Made by a program: the position numbers and the translations under genes | Notes under the pieces: model-generated | Seen by the model: the letters and a program-made list of their open reading frames with translations, nothing else | Databases searched by the model: none | What the model was told of the DNA's origin: nothing | In this document: piece after piece, positions 9,645 to 18,456 of the stretch | How positions within the stretch are numbered: position 1 is the stretch's first letter | How the letters are laid out: each line of letters begins with the position of its first letter | Assembly (NCBI GenBank): GCA_004353515.1 | Contig: SMNZ01000003.1 | Span: 434,001 to 498,000, forward strand | Source of the DNA: Alteromonadaceae bacterium M269 | GTDB taxonomy: Bacteria > Pseudomonadota > Gammaproteobacteria > Enterobacterales > Alteromonadaceae | Direction of reading: 5' to 3' | Length of the DNA stretch: 64,000 nucleotides

Positions 9645-12600
9645 ATGCGTACAAAACAAAAAGTTAATATTGCACTTCCAGATGTTTGGCACACTGAAAT
9701 CGAAATAGAAGGAAATAAAGTCGAGAGGTTATTGTTCCCTTCAAAATATATTGAAGTCTATTTAAACACTACAAATGATGCAGGTGTTTTGATTGCTACA
9801 CCGATTGAGCAAATTTATTCCGACCATGTTTTGCTCGTTAAAGGTAACAGGTTCGATCTAAGCGCTTATCCTGAATTACCTGTGCTAAAAGTCAAAAGAA
9901 CAATTGACTTTAATTCGATTTCTTCATCGACTCCATTGATCTGGTTGCGCTCACCAGCCAGTTTTGTACAAAACATTTCTCCACTTGCTTTGGCTAACTC
10001 ATGGATAAATAAGTTTAGCTTCAAGGAAGAAAACCGAGGCTTAAAGATAGATGGTTTGCGGAAGCCTCAAGTTGGGGCATTACATGCAATTTCTGCTGAA
10101 TTCTCCAAAAATAAAGTAGAACCTTGCACTGTGGTACTGCCGACTGGTACAGGGAAAACAGAAACCATGCTGTCCACGATTATATATCATAGGTGTCCTA
10201 GAGTTCTTGTATTGGTTCCCTCTAACTCACTTAGAGACCAAGTCGGTGATAAATTCAAAACCTTGGGTTGTTTGAAAGAACTGGGCGTTATCGACGAAGG
10301 TACACTTTATCCAGCAGTTACCAAAATAAAAAAAGGTATAAGGACGAGTGATGACGCTGCAAGAATCCTTGAAAACTCTAATGTCATAATAGCTACGCCT
10401 CAAATACTAAACTCTAAATTTTCAAGCCAAGGGGTTCTCGACGCTTTATGTGAAGGCTGCGATTATTTGTTCGTCGATGAGGCACACCATATATCGGCAA
10501 GAAAATGGAATGAAATCAAAGAAAAATTTATAGGAAAGCGTGTGCTGCAATTTACTGCTACACCCTTTAGAAATGACACAGAGAGTCTTGGCGCGAAGAT
10601 CATTTACAACTATACAATGGGGGATGCACAGAAAGCTGGATATTTTACCAGCGTTCAATTAGAGCCTGTAGAAGAGTACTTTCAGGAACAAATGGATGAA
10701 TCGATAGCACAAAAAGCTTTGGCATTGCTTAATAAGGATATTGAAGATGGTTTAGACCATTTGATGATGGCTAGGGTACGCACTAAATCACGAGCTGAAG
10801 ACGTGTTTAAGATATATAAACGACTGGTTCCCCAATTAAATCCAATACTAGTGCATTCCGATATGTCCAAAACCGAGCAAAAAAGACGTCTAAGGTTGTT
10901 AGCGGATAAGACTTCGAAGCTTGTAGTCTGCGTCGATATGCTTGGTGAGGGTTATGATCTGCCTAATTTGAAGGTTGCCGCAATCCATGATCATCATAAG
11001 AGCTTAGCTATTACATTACAATTCATTGGTCGTTTTACACGTGTATCAAATAAAGAAACACTAGGTGTTGCAAAGGTTGTTGTGAATATCGCAGATCCTG
11101 GTGTAGAGGGCGCTTTGCAAAAATTATATGCCTTGGGTGCTGATTGGGATGTCGTACTTAGACGTTTGTCTGAAAATCAAATAGACAGGGAAGTTCGTTT
11201 GCAAGAGGTGGTCGATTCTTTAAAAGCTGAAGGTGACCTACATGATCAATTATCACTTTGGAATCTGAGACCGTCGTGTTCAGCAATGCTATTTAAAACA
11301 GATTGTGATGCCTGGAAACCAGAAAAGTTTAAGGATTTAAATTTCTCTTGTGATGAATATTGGCATTCAATATCAGAAGAAGAACACATTTTAGTAATAG
11401 TTGCCGTCAAAAGTACAGCTGTGAAGTGGGGACATTTCAAAGAGCTCAATGACATTAATTACAAAATATTAATTGCTCATTGGGACGGCGCTAGGGGGGC
11501 ACTGTTCGTTAATTCTAATGACTACAAGCGGTTTCAAGTGGAAAAGCTCGTTGGCAAAATTTGTGGCGAATCTTCATGTATGATGTCAGGTAAGCAAATA
11601 TTCAATGTCCTGAACAATATCGAATATCCATTGGTAACAAACCTCGGTTCTGCTCAAAACGGTGCTATTAGCTTCACCCAGTTTTTTGGTCCAAATGTGA
11701 CAGAGGGTTTGAGTGCGGTGGAAAAGTCTACTTCTACATTAAGTAATATTGCCGCCCTTGGCTATGAAAATGGTGACAAGGTACTATGGGGTTGTTCGGA
11801 ACGAAAAGGAAAAGTTTGGTCTCCTCAAACTGGAACGATTGCTGATTGGTTAAATTGGGTTAAGGATGCTTGGGATAAAGTTGCTAATGGCGGCAATGAT
11901 GAAACTAATATTACTCGCGATTTCCTGCGACCTAAAAAGATATCTGAACCTCATAGCTTTAAGCCAGTTTCAATACAATGGGGAGAACAGCTTCAGCAAC
12001 GTTTTGAAGAAGGTGTAAGGGTTTATTTTGGTGACGCTTGTCAGTATCTCTATGAAATCGATTTAAAGGTCGATTGGAACGAATCAAACAACAATCCACT
12101 TCTAGTTGTTCAGTCTGAATTGTACCGCTCTGTTTATGAATTAGTAATCAATGGAGAGCTGCCAAAAGGCTATGAATACAAACTCATTGAAGGCGAAGAA
12201 ATACGAATTCAAACGGGCAATTCGGAGGAAACACCTCTGATGGAGGAGATGTTGAAAGACCCAATATTTGTTTATTACGCTGATGGGTCTTTTTCATACA
12301 ACTGCTATTGGGTAGAAGTAAAAAATAATATAGGCGTGTTTGAAGCTGATAGCCTAAACCCAATGAAGTGGGATGTAAACATCACAAATGAATCGATGGG
12401 AGTAAGTCAAAAACGTGATTCTGTGCAATTTCAAACTTGGCAAGAAATTGAGGGCGAATTCGATATCATTATAAATGATGACGGTAGTGGCGAAGCTGCC
12501 GACCTTATAGCTCTAAAGTCGTTTCCAGATAAGATAGTGCTAAGCCTTTATCACTGCAAATACTCTCACGGTGAAAGCCCCGGTAGACGATTGAATGATT

Positions 12601-12920
12601 TATATGAAGTTTGTGGGCAGGCTCAAAGATCAGTTAGATGGAAGCATGTCGGTTTGCCTTACGTATACAAACATATTAAAAATCGCGAATCGGCATGGCA
12701 AAGTAGGGGGGCAACTCGATTTTTAAAAGGCAGCATTGCTGCACTGGAGAATCTTAAAAACCGTTCAAGGACAACGCCTTTAGAATTTCACGTCACAATA
12801 GTGCAACCTGGCGTCCTCAAGTCAGTCGTGACCGAGGAGATGCTAAAGCTTTTAGGCACTTCTGAACTTTTTATACGAAAGACTACATTGGCAGACCTTC
12901 AAGTTTGGTGTTCAGGTTAG
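9645..12920 (+). CDS. Large superfamily 2 helicase with nuclease-like C-terminal domain
   Basis: This 1091-residue protein is a DEAD/DEAH-type SF2 helicase. Walker A (PTGTGKTE) lies near 166-173, the DEAH box (VDEAHH) near 277, motif III (FTATPFRND) near 303, and motif VI (QFIGRFTR) near 459-466. The region after ~520 has no clear family. Near residue 949-975 the sequence GEAADLIAL ... VLSLYHCKYS followed by GQAQRSVRWK gives the D ... (x)CxK ... Q pattern of a PD-(D/E)XK nuclease with Cys in place of Glu. A helicase-nuclease fusion in a defence island suggests DNA restriction. It has its own promoter region (about 175 bp upstream) and stands alone. The nuclease assignment is tentative. Confidence 0.75.
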   Translation: MRTKQKVNIALPDVWHTEIEIEGNKVERLLFPSKYIEVYLNTTNDAGVLIATPIEQIYSDHVLLVKGNRFDLSAYPELPVLKVKRTIDFNSISSSTPLIWLRSPASFVQNISPLALANSWINKFSFKEENRGLKIDGLRKPQVGALHAISAEFSKNKVEPCTVVLPTGTGKTETMLSTIIYHRCPRVLVLVPSNSLRDQVGDKFKTLGCLKELGVIDEGTLYPAVTKIKKGIRTSDDAARILENSNVIIATPQILNSKFSSQGVLDALCEGCDYLFVDEAHHISARKWNEIKEKFIGKRVLQFTATPFRNDTESLGAKIIYNYTMGDAQKAGYFTSVQLEPVEEYFQEQMDESIAQKALALLNKDIEDGLDHLMMARVRTKSRAEDVFKIYKRLVPQLNPILVHSDMSKTEQKRRLRLLADKTSKLVVCVDMLGEGYDLPNLKVAAIHDHHKSLAITLQFIGRFTRVSNKETLGVAKVVVNIADPGVEGALQKLYALGADWDVVLRRLSENQIDREVRLQEVVDSLKAEGDLHDQLSLWNLRPSCSAMLFKTDCDAWKPEKFKDLNFSCDEYWHSISEEEHILVIVAVKSTAVKWGHFKELNDINYKILIAHWDGARGALFVNSNDYKRFQVEKLVGKICGESSCMMSGKQIFNVLNNIEYPLVTNLGSAQNGAISFTQFFGPNVTEGLSAVEKSTSTLSNIAALGYENGDKVLWGCSERKGKVWSPQTGTIADWLNWVKDAWDKVANGGNDETNITRDFLRPKKISEPHSFKPVSIQWGEQLQQRFEEGVRVYFGDACQYLYEIDLKVDWNESNNNPLLVVQSELYRSVYELVINGELPKGYEYKLIEGEEIRIQTGNSEETPLMEEMLKDPIFVYYADGSFSYNCYWVEVKNNIGVFEADSLNPMKWDVNITNESMGVSQKRDSVQFQTWQEIEGEFDIIINDDGSGEAADLIALKSFPDKIVLSLYHCKYSHGESPGRRLNDLYEVCGQAQRSVRWKHVGLPYVYKHIKNRESAWQSRGATRFLKGSIAALENLKNRSRTTPLEFHVTIVQPGVLKSVVTEEMLKLLGTSELFIRKTTLADLQVWCSG

Positions 12921-13011
12921 GCCTTATAATTTTCCTACGACTTTTTGTCATTTTAGTTTTTAGTATAAATTCAACATTTACGCGATTTGCGTCTATCTAG
13001 GAAATGTAAAT

Positions 13012-13635
13012 ATGAGATTTATAATCCCGATATTGTGTCTTTGCGCTGGCTTTCTTTCTGTTGTAACCATTTTTGTGATGCAAGAATCTGATTTTTTTCG
13101 CCAAATTATTAATCTGTTCAAAGAGCAACCCCTTGAGCTCAGGGCTTATCTTGCGTTTGACAAAATAGCTGCTGATAGCATCGTAGGAGCTCTCCCGCCA
13201 ATCATTTGGTTTTGGGCTTTTACAGTATATGTGATGCAAGCGCCGAACGAAGAGCCTTTGTTCGACGACAATATTTGGTTCGTGAAAATTTTTAAATCAG
13301 TGATAATTAGCCCGCTATCGAGTCTTTTGTTTCTGCTCTGCGGAGCTATGGTTGGTGCAGCATGTATTATATATAACGATACAGGCTTACTGGCATTAAC
13401 TGTTTTGGTAGCATTGTATGCATTGTTAGTTGGTAGCCTTGCCTATGGCGTGAGGTTTTCTACTTATTTTAATATGACTAGAGACAATTGGCTGGGAAAC
13501 AGAATTTATAACAATAAACGAAAACTTTCTTTTGGCTTTTTTGGTCTAGGTGCTATCTTTTATTTCTATAGTCTAGTGGAGCCGTTCTATGATGCAGCGA
13601 TTCATATCCACAATTACATTGTGCGCACAACATGA
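13012..13635 (+). CDS. Small multi-pass membrane protein, unknown
   Basis: This 207-residue protein is not recognised. It appears to have four to five membrane segments: residues 1-24 (MRFIIPILCLCAGF...), about 58-78, about 95-120, about 123-148, and about 170-190. The loops carry few charged residues, and no catalytic motif is seen. It lies 91 bases after the helicase-nuclease gene in the same direction, so it might be a membrane partner of that protein, but the AT-rich gap could equally hold its own promoter. Membrane proteins beside nucleic-acid sensors sometimes act as pore-forming effectors; that is inference only. Confidence 0.6.
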   Translation: MRFIIPILCLCAGFLSVVTIFVMQESDFFRQIINLFKEQPLELRAYLAFDKIAADSIVGALPPIIWFWAFTVYVMQAPNEEPLFDDNIWFVKIFKSVIISPLSSLLFLLCGAMVGAACIIYNDTGLLALTVLVALYALLVGSLAYGVRFSTYFNMTRDNWLGNRIYNNKRKLSFGFFGLGAIFYFYSLVEPFYDAAIHIHNYIVRTT

Positions 13636-13848
13636 TTTGATTCTCGGCTAATTAAAACTTGATTGTGTAATAATTACAAACAATCACTCGGTCGATGATA
13701 AAGCATCATGTTTATTTTTATCACGCTTTAATTAAGTTGTTGAACAGTATAGTTATTATTTACTGATATAAATGTGTGGCCTTGTGTTTAATATTGTAGT
13801 TTTGCACGCAGTGGGATAAGCGAAGCATCTCACTACGTGCCAATCGGT

Positions 13849-14199
13849 CTATTGAGCGGACTTTTGCTTGATCAGATAGTATTGACTGCTCAAGACTGAA
13901 ACATGCTTCAATTTTGCACGGTTTGCAAATGTCGGATTCAATAGGTAGCAACCTCCACCTGTGTTCTGCATAAAGTTTAATTTGCACAGCTTCGACAAAT
14001 AATTGCCGATGCTACCAACAGAAACTTCAATTGTTCTAGCTGCTCTTTCCTTTTCACTTTTTGTGAGTTGTAGTTCGTTGTTGCTCATTTTTGCTTTTGT
14101 TGCAAGATACAAAAACAATAGGATCTCTTTTTTCGTTAGCTTACAAAGCTCTTCAATGCCGCAATCGTAGATTTTTGCATATACAAATCCGTTTGACAT
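13849..14199 (-). CDS. RepL-like winged-helix protein
   Basis: This 116-residue protein has the outline of a RepL-type plasmid replication initiator or related winged-helix protein: a LTKKEILLFLYLATKA helix, an NNELQLTKSEKERAARTIEVSVGS-like recognition region, then YLSKLCKLNFMQNTGGGCYLLNPTFANR. The glycine-rich wing followed by YxxNP and a short tail is characteristic of RepL. RepL proteins start rolling-circle or phage-type replication in Gram-positive elements; chromosomal homologues occur in integrated elements. It is divergent from the small genes starting at 14694. It could also simply be a transcription regulator of the island. The ATG at 14199 has a GGGAGAAT-like ribosome site. Confidence 0.6.
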   Translation of the reverse strand: MSNGFVYAKIYDCGIEELCKLTKKEILLFLYLATKAKMSNNELQLTKSEKERAARTIEVSVGSIGNYLSKLCKLNFMQNTGGGCYLLNPTFANRAKLKHVSVLSSQYYLIKQKSAQ

Positions 14200-14693
14200 A
14201 ATATTCTCCCTAGTTTGAATCAGTCACAGATAAAATTATCACAAGCTCAGGAATATGCCGTTTTGGCGTCCTTTCGGCGACAAAGCACTTGATTTATATA
14301 CTATATTGTTGCCCAAAACGTGAGTCTTCATACGGCTCATGATGAATAACTAGGGTTATCGAGTTTTTTATCATTTTAAAATGACTACCTTTTAATCTGA
14401 TTGACGTGTTGTTAGCCGATTTTGTGGGAGTTTTGCTTTGTATGAGCAAAACGAAAAGCACTACCCACACGTGAGATGTCAGAAACAACAAGAGATTAAT
14501 GATCATTATGATAATCTCTGGCTAAAATTGTGACCTGTATGTGACCAGTTTTTCTTTCACTGAGATTCTCTCAGTACTTTTATCAAAGTGACTATTTTTC
14601 TCAATCTTTTATTTTATTTCAATGACTTAAAAGAAATTTTGTGTTTTTGTGATAATATGTCGACGTTTTGGGAATGTGTTTGAAGAGGCACTT
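14200..14693. other. AT-rich intergenic region between divergent genes
   Basis: About 490 bases lie between the RepL-like gene (leftward) and the first small unknown gene (rightward). No convincing coding region was found; a hydrophobic frame on the minus strand (14294-14506) lacks a ribosome site and was rejected. The stretch must hold both promoters. No clear origin-type iterons were seen. Confidence 0.5.
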
Positions 14694-14852
14694 GTGGAAA
14701 ACGATGAATTCAAAGTTGAAATTAAAGGTATCGATGAATTGCGCCAAAGTACGCATGCCATTTCACAAATATTCGATCCAGATGTAGTTCAGCCCGAAAT
14801 AAGCACACTTAGAATCGAAGAGGAGAATGACGCATGGTCACCGGAGAGATAG
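14694..14852 (+). CDS. Small acidic protein, unknown
   Basis: A 52-residue acidic protein begins at a GTG (14694) preceded by GAAGAGG at a 5-base spacing; a GTG further upstream at 14649 in the same frame has no such site. The product (MENDEFKVEIKGIDELRQ...) is rich in Asp and Glu and has no recognised domain. It overlaps the next gene by 19 bases, so the two are probably translated together. It could be the first gene of a small three-gene module between the RepL-like protein and the zeta toxin system. Its small size keeps confidence low. Confidence 0.45.
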   Translation: MENDEFKVEIKGIDELRQSTHAISQIFDPDVVQPEISTLRIEEENDAWSPER

Positions 14853-15145
14853 AAAATGCTTTTCTGTGCAAGGTGGCTGATGAACCTTGTATTACTTTCG
14901 TTTATGGTACAGTTGTTTCAGATAGAACAGCAAGATTTAAATCTGGTGATTGGATAGCAACAAGCCCTTTGAGAAAGTATGAAGTCATTGATGGTGGCCT
15001 GAGGATTTATACTAGAAATTCGTCATACTTCGTTCAAGCGCCAATTCGCGAACGTAAAATCGTCTGGGCAGCTGTTGACAACATAAGAATCGGAACTAAC
15101 CCTGACATAGCCATGAAACTCGTAAATGGTAGCTTCAAAGGTTAA
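14834..15145 (+). CDS. Small hypothetical protein, possible beta-rich fold
   Basis: A 103-residue protein starts at ATG 14834, with GAGGAGAA upstream inside the previous gene. The sequence alternates strands and turns (ITFVYGTVVSDRTARFKSGD, then WIATSPLRKYEVIDGG), suggesting an all-beta fold. It is not recognised. Overlaps with both flanking frames argue for a short operon (14694-15359). No toxin or antitoxin motif is clear. Confidence 0.5.
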   Translation: MVTGEIENAFLCKVADEPCITFVYGTVVSDRTARFKSGDWIATSPLRKYEVIDGGLRIYTRNSSYFVQAPIRERKIVWAAVDNIRIGTNPDIAMKLVNGSFKG

Positions 15146-15359
15146 TAGCTTTAATATCTATCCGATTTCAACGATACCACTATCTCGTTTTCAACGAGAA
15201 CTAAACAGCATCATGAAGCGTTTTAAAAAAGGTCAAATAAAAAAATTAACAGTCACAAAAAATGGCAAGAATTACATTATCGCTCGCTCTCCAGATTTTC
15301 TTGTCATAAAACAGACAATCGGAATATTGTGTGTAATGATTGAATTTTGGCCACACTGA
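15126..15359 (+). CDS. Small protein, weak resemblance to Phd/YefM-type antitoxin
   Basis: A 77-residue frame starts at ATG 15126, overlapping the previous gene by 20 bases. The segment IPLSRFQRELNSIMKRFKKG and KLTVTKNGKNYIIARSPDF recalls the N-terminal beta-alpha unit of Phd/YefM antitoxins, where a helix is followed by a VTxxGxxxxVI-like strand. The end (IGILCVMIEFWPH) does not fit well, so the frame may be truncated or decayed. No cognate toxin follows directly; the next gene, 147 bases on, is a different antitoxin-like protein. Confidence 0.35.
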   Translation: MVASKVNSFNIYPISTIPLSRFQRELNSIMKRFKKGQIKKLTVTKNGKNYIIARSPDFLVIKQTIGILCVMIEFWPH

Positions 15360-15506
15360 AAATCAAAGTACTACAGCGAAGAGGATCGCGTTTACAATTT
15401 GGATGTAACATACATCCATTGCTGTTTTTTAACATGAGACAAAAAGCCTTTATTTTTACGTAGCGATTTGCTACGCTTAAGTTCGTGGGCAAATAGAGGT
15501 TAGATT

Positions 15507-15926
15507 ATGGCTAAACATACAAGTCCTATGCGACTCAACGAACAATTAGTTAAGGACGCACAAATCATTGGCTCTAGGTTAAGCAGAACTACCGCAGAGC
15601 AAATCGAGTATTGGTCAGAAATCGGCAAGCGCGTGAGTGCTAATCTCTCACCAGCACAAGTCATCAGCTTATTTCACGGTAGTGCGTCAATCAAAATAGA
15701 AGCGCCTCACGAACAAGAAATTAATCCTTTTGATGTCGCAAATGCAGTGAATGCCGATATCTCTCTCTCACAAGACTTACTAAGTCAAGGAAATGTGCTG
15801 TATTCGCCGAACACAGAGCTAACTTACTTAGGCACATTAAAAGCTACTTACCCGAACGGTGATGTGAAATTTGGTAATTTTGTAAATGGCGAATTCGTTG
15901 CACAGCGGGCTAAATCCAAAAAATAG
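15507..15926 (+). CDS. ParD-like antitoxin
   Basis: This 139-residue protein resembles the ParD-like antitoxin family: RLNEQLVKDAQIIGSRLSRT, then TAEQIEYWSEIGKRVSANLSPAQV, a ribbon-helix-helix-type N-terminal region. A C-terminal tail (YPNGDVKFGNFVNGEF) would contact the toxin. It lies 9 bases before a zeta-type toxin gene, the usual antitoxin-first order. Upstream at about 15460-15478 a small hairpin (GTAGC/GCTAC) lies in the promoter region and may be bound by the antitoxin for autoregulation. The pair would stabilise the island. The ATG is preceded by TAGAGGTTAG. Confidence 0.7.
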   Translation: MAKHTSPMRLNEQLVKDAQIIGSRLSRTTAEQIEYWSEIGKRVSANLSPAQVISLFHGSASIKIEAPHEQEINPFDVANAVNADISLSQDLLSQGNVLYSPNTELTYLGTLKATYPNGDVKFGNFVNGEFVAQRAKSKK

Positions 15927-15935
15927 GGAAATAAT

Positions 15936-16511
15936 TTGCCGCAACTTAATATTATTGTAGGTGGCAACGGCAGCGGGAAAACAACGTTTTACTATCGCTA
16001 TCTAAGTCAATACAACTTACCTTTTTTGAATGCAGATGAGTACGCCAAAAAAGCATGGCCTGATGCACCAGAAAAACACAGCTACGAAGCAGCTAAAGAG
16101 GTCGAAAAGCTAAGACAACAGCTTCTTGCTAGCCATCAAAGCTTTTGCTTTGAAACCGTTTTCTCTCACCCCTCTAAAGTGGACTTTATTGCCGACGCCA
16201 AAGCGCGAAACTTTAACATCAACCTATATGTTATTCACATTGATAGTTCGCCTGAAACAAATATTGCTCGCGTAAATAATCGCATTCATCAAGGTGGTCA
16301 TAGCGTCCCTGAACAAAAAATATCTGAGCGCATTCCTCGCATGCTCAATCATGTAAAACTTGCCATACCACTGTGCGACACTATCTCTTTTTATGACAAT
16401 ACTGATGAGAAAGAAACACATAAGTGCGTAGCAATTTTGCAGGGGAATCAAATCAAAACATTTCGAGATGTTCCACAATGGGTAAAAAGCATTATTGGTG
16501 AACAAAAGTGA
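15936..16511 (+). CDS. Zeta-type toxin kinase
   Basis: This 191-residue P-loop protein has Walker A GGNGSGKTT at residues 8-16 and a NADEYAKKAWP segment near 33 matching the Asp-containing substrate-binding loop of zeta toxins. A FETVFSH motif near 69 is also diagnostic. Zeta toxins phosphorylate UDP-N-acetylglucosamine or related sugars and poison cell-wall synthesis; chromosomal relatives act as toxins paired with varied antitoxins. Here the partner is the upstream ParD-like protein instead of epsilon. The start is TTG at 15936, supported by AGGGAA just upstream. Confidence 0.75.
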   Translation: MPQLNIIVGGNGSGKTTFYYRYLSQYNLPFLNADEYAKKAWPDAPEKHSYEAAKEVEKLRQQLLASHQSFCFETVFSHPSKVDFIADAKARNFNINLYVIHIDSSPETNIARVNNRIHQGGHSVPEQKISERIPRMLNHVKLAIPLCDTISFYDNTDEKETHKCVAILQGNQIKTFRDVPQWVKSIIGEQK

Positions 16512-16593
16512 CATCGAATTTAAATTCACAACGATTTGTGAATATTAAAAAAGATACCAAAGATGTTATGACTGACAGCATAGAGAATGGTGT

Positions 16594-16626
16594 AGCAGGT
16601 GACTTCTTCGGAAGAAATCACCTGCT
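16594..16626. terminator. Strong hairpin between zeta toxin and integrase genes
   Basis: A near-perfect hairpin: AGCAGGTGA (16594-16602) pairs with TCACCTGCT (16618-16626), and the interior CTTCTTCGGAAGAA also folds back on itself. It lies between two convergent genes and probably stops transcription from both sides, though no long T-run follows. Confidence 0.7.
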
Positions 16627-16636
16627 ATCGATTACG

Positions 16637-18109
16637 TTAGAAGGGTTTTGAAACTCCGTCCGTTGAAGGGGTTTCACCAGAAGATCTTCTCGCCACCGTT
16701 TTCGACATTTTGCTAAGAATATCCTTTGACTCGTCTGGGCATAAATGACCGTAGTGCTTTTCAATCATTGCTATAGACTTGTGGCCAACTAGTCTCGCTA
16801 TGTGAAGAAGAGGCACGCGATCAGAAATCAGTCTCGAAATGAAGTTATGTCTCAACGAGTACATAACGATTGGTTTGGGAAAGCTTCCGAGTTTAAGGAT
16901 GTTCTTCCAAAGATTTTTATGGGCTTGGCGATCGTGTTGACCTCCCGTAGTATTGGTAAAAACAAATCCAGTAGAAGGTCTTCCACAGTCTTTGTGCCAA
17001 CTATCAATAATGTCATACAGCTCGTCGCTCATGTGAAGTAGGATCTTGGCAGGATCGTTTAAGTCACGAGTTTTTTTAGGTATTACGTGAATCTCTCGTT
17101 TTTTGAGGTCGATACTGTTTTTACCTCCTGCCTGCCATTTCAAACTGTACAAATCGCTTTGACGAAGTCCTGTGTGCAACATTATTTGTGCAAACGGCAC
17201 TAACCAATGAGCATACGTAAGCAGATCCAAGTTGCGCAAGTATGATCTACCGTGTTTTCGACTTCTGCGCCTCTCCGCTTTCTTTTGCTCATTAAATGCA
17301 GCAAGTCCCGTATGCAGACAATTTATCTCTTCGTCAGTGAGAGCACGTCTCTCTTCTTTGTCCTTATCGTGATCCCGATCATTTTCCTCTGAAGTTGGCT
17401 TCGATAGTTTGAAGTCGGCAAGAGGGTTCCGCACAATAAAGTTAACCACTTTGCTTCCTTCGATCTTTGTTTTGCTTGCAGATTCAAGAAGCGAAAATAG
17501 CTTGCTGAAATCTGATTTTATAGTAGTACGCTGAATCCCAGCTTTCAGTCTACCTTTCTCCCACGTCTCGATGTGATGATGCTCTATCTCCATCAAAGGG
17601 ACATCAAACAAAAACTTAAAGTGACGCACGATGCGTTCACCCATTTCCTTTCCTGACCGTTTTCCCGACACACTCGGTACATAGTGCTTTTCAAAGTATT
17701 GTCCGAGTGTCATCGCTTTTCTTTTTTCTAATAAAAGCTGCTCTTCGATTTCTCTTAACTTAGCCTCCGCCTCAAGCAGCGGATCTTTACCGTCCCTGAT
17801 TAGTTGATGCACTTCAAGCGCTTTGATAGTCGCATGCTCAGAGTTGTTAGTCTGAGCATTGAACTTACCCAAAGACATCTTTTTGCGACCCCGTCCAGGT
17901 ATGGTTACTCTGAGTTGGAATGTTGCTCCTTTTTTACGTTTTATTAAAGAAAGTCCCTCCGTTTTATTGCTACTAAGCGCATCTCCGATGCTGAACTCAG
18001 CACTTGAGAGAAATTTACTAACTGCGGTAACAGTCATAGGGCTAGATATTATCTGTGTGCGCTTCTTGTTAGTGTTAGCGTTTTCAGTTTTACAATTATT
18101 AATGTTCAT
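16637..18109 (-). CDS. int: Tyrosine recombinase/integrase of the island
   Basis: This 490-residue protein is a phage-type tyrosine integrase. The N-terminal ~130 residues match an arm-binding domain, followed by a SAM-like core-binding domain and a C-terminal catalytic domain. Catalytic residues: Arg in TGLRQSDLYSLKW, YSLRH (Tyr replaces the usual first His), LVGHKS, and the nucleophile Tyr in KHYGHL. The start at 18109 is chosen because AGGAA lies 7 bases upstream; an in-frame ATG at 18136 has no ribosome site. It marks the right edge of the defence island. No tRNA is adjacent, so the attachment site was not identified. Genes to the right look like ordinary chromosome. Confidence 0.9.
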   Translation of the reverse strand: MNINNCKTENANTNKKRTQIISSPMTVTAVSKFLSSAEFSIGDALSSNKTEGLSLIKRKKGATFQLRVTIPGRGRKKMSLGKFNAQTNNSEHATIKALEVHQLIRDGKDPLLEAEAKLREIEEQLLLEKRKAMTLGQYFEKHYVPSVSGKRSGKEMGERIVRHFKFLFDVPLMEIEHHHIETWEKGRLKAGIQRTTIKSDFSKLFSLLESASKTKIEGSKVVNFIVRNPLADFKLSKPTSEENDRDHDKDKEERRALTDEEINCLHTGLAAFNEQKKAERRRSRKHGRSYLRNLDLLTYAHWLVPFAQIMLHTGLRQSDLYSLKWQAGGKNSIDLKKREIHVIPKKTRDLNDPAKILLHMSDELYDIIDSWHKDCGRPSTGFVFTNTTGGQHDRQAHKNLWKNILKLGSFPKPIVMYSLRHNFISRLISDRVPLLHIARLVGHKSIAMIEKHYGHLCPDESKDILSKMSKTVARRSSGETPSTDGVSKPF

Positions 18110-18456
18110 AAAAATTCCTTTTGTAGTTAAGAACACTGAAAACTTATCACGCGTTCAACACTAATTTACCTTTGAGCTCAAAAAAATCACCAAAATAAGT
18201 ATATTAAAAAAGGGGCCAAAAAAGTACCGTTAAATTAAATAAAAATAGTTCTTTTTGAGTCAAAAAAGAGGTGTTTGAGTTGTTGGATATTTTTGATTTT
18301 GTGCTGGAGGCTTAATTATAAAGGGGGTTGCACTGATTTTCGACACTTTTATTTTTACTTTTTATTTTTACCCTATGATATGGCGAAACAGAGTTCAATT
18401 GTTAACTTTTTTGTGTTTCGTCATATAGCCTAACTGATAAGGATAAGCTTCATTTC
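18110..18456. other. Intergenic region at the presumed right edge of the island
   Basis: About 350 bases lie between the divergent integrase and the next gene. No coding region, tRNA or tmRNA was seen. It is AT-rich with several homopolymer runs (around 18190-18270) and should hold the integrase promoter. The attachment site is expected here, but without the left edge its repeat cannot be found. Confidence 0.5.

Noticed and set aside
12997-13239. 80-residue minus-strand frame opposite the membrane protein.
   Set aside because: It is the antisense shadow of the multi-pass membrane gene at 13012-13635, which has the better start and membrane pattern.
14294-14506. Hydrophobic 70-residue frame on the minus strand.
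   Set aside because: No ribosome site, no domain, and it lies in AT-rich intergenic DNA between divergent genes; its hydrophobicity follows from AT-rich codons.
18110-18456. tRNA or tmRNA gene as integrase target.
   Set aside because: No cloverleaf or conserved T-arm (GGTTCGA-type) sequence could be found; the stretch is AT-rich with homopolymers.
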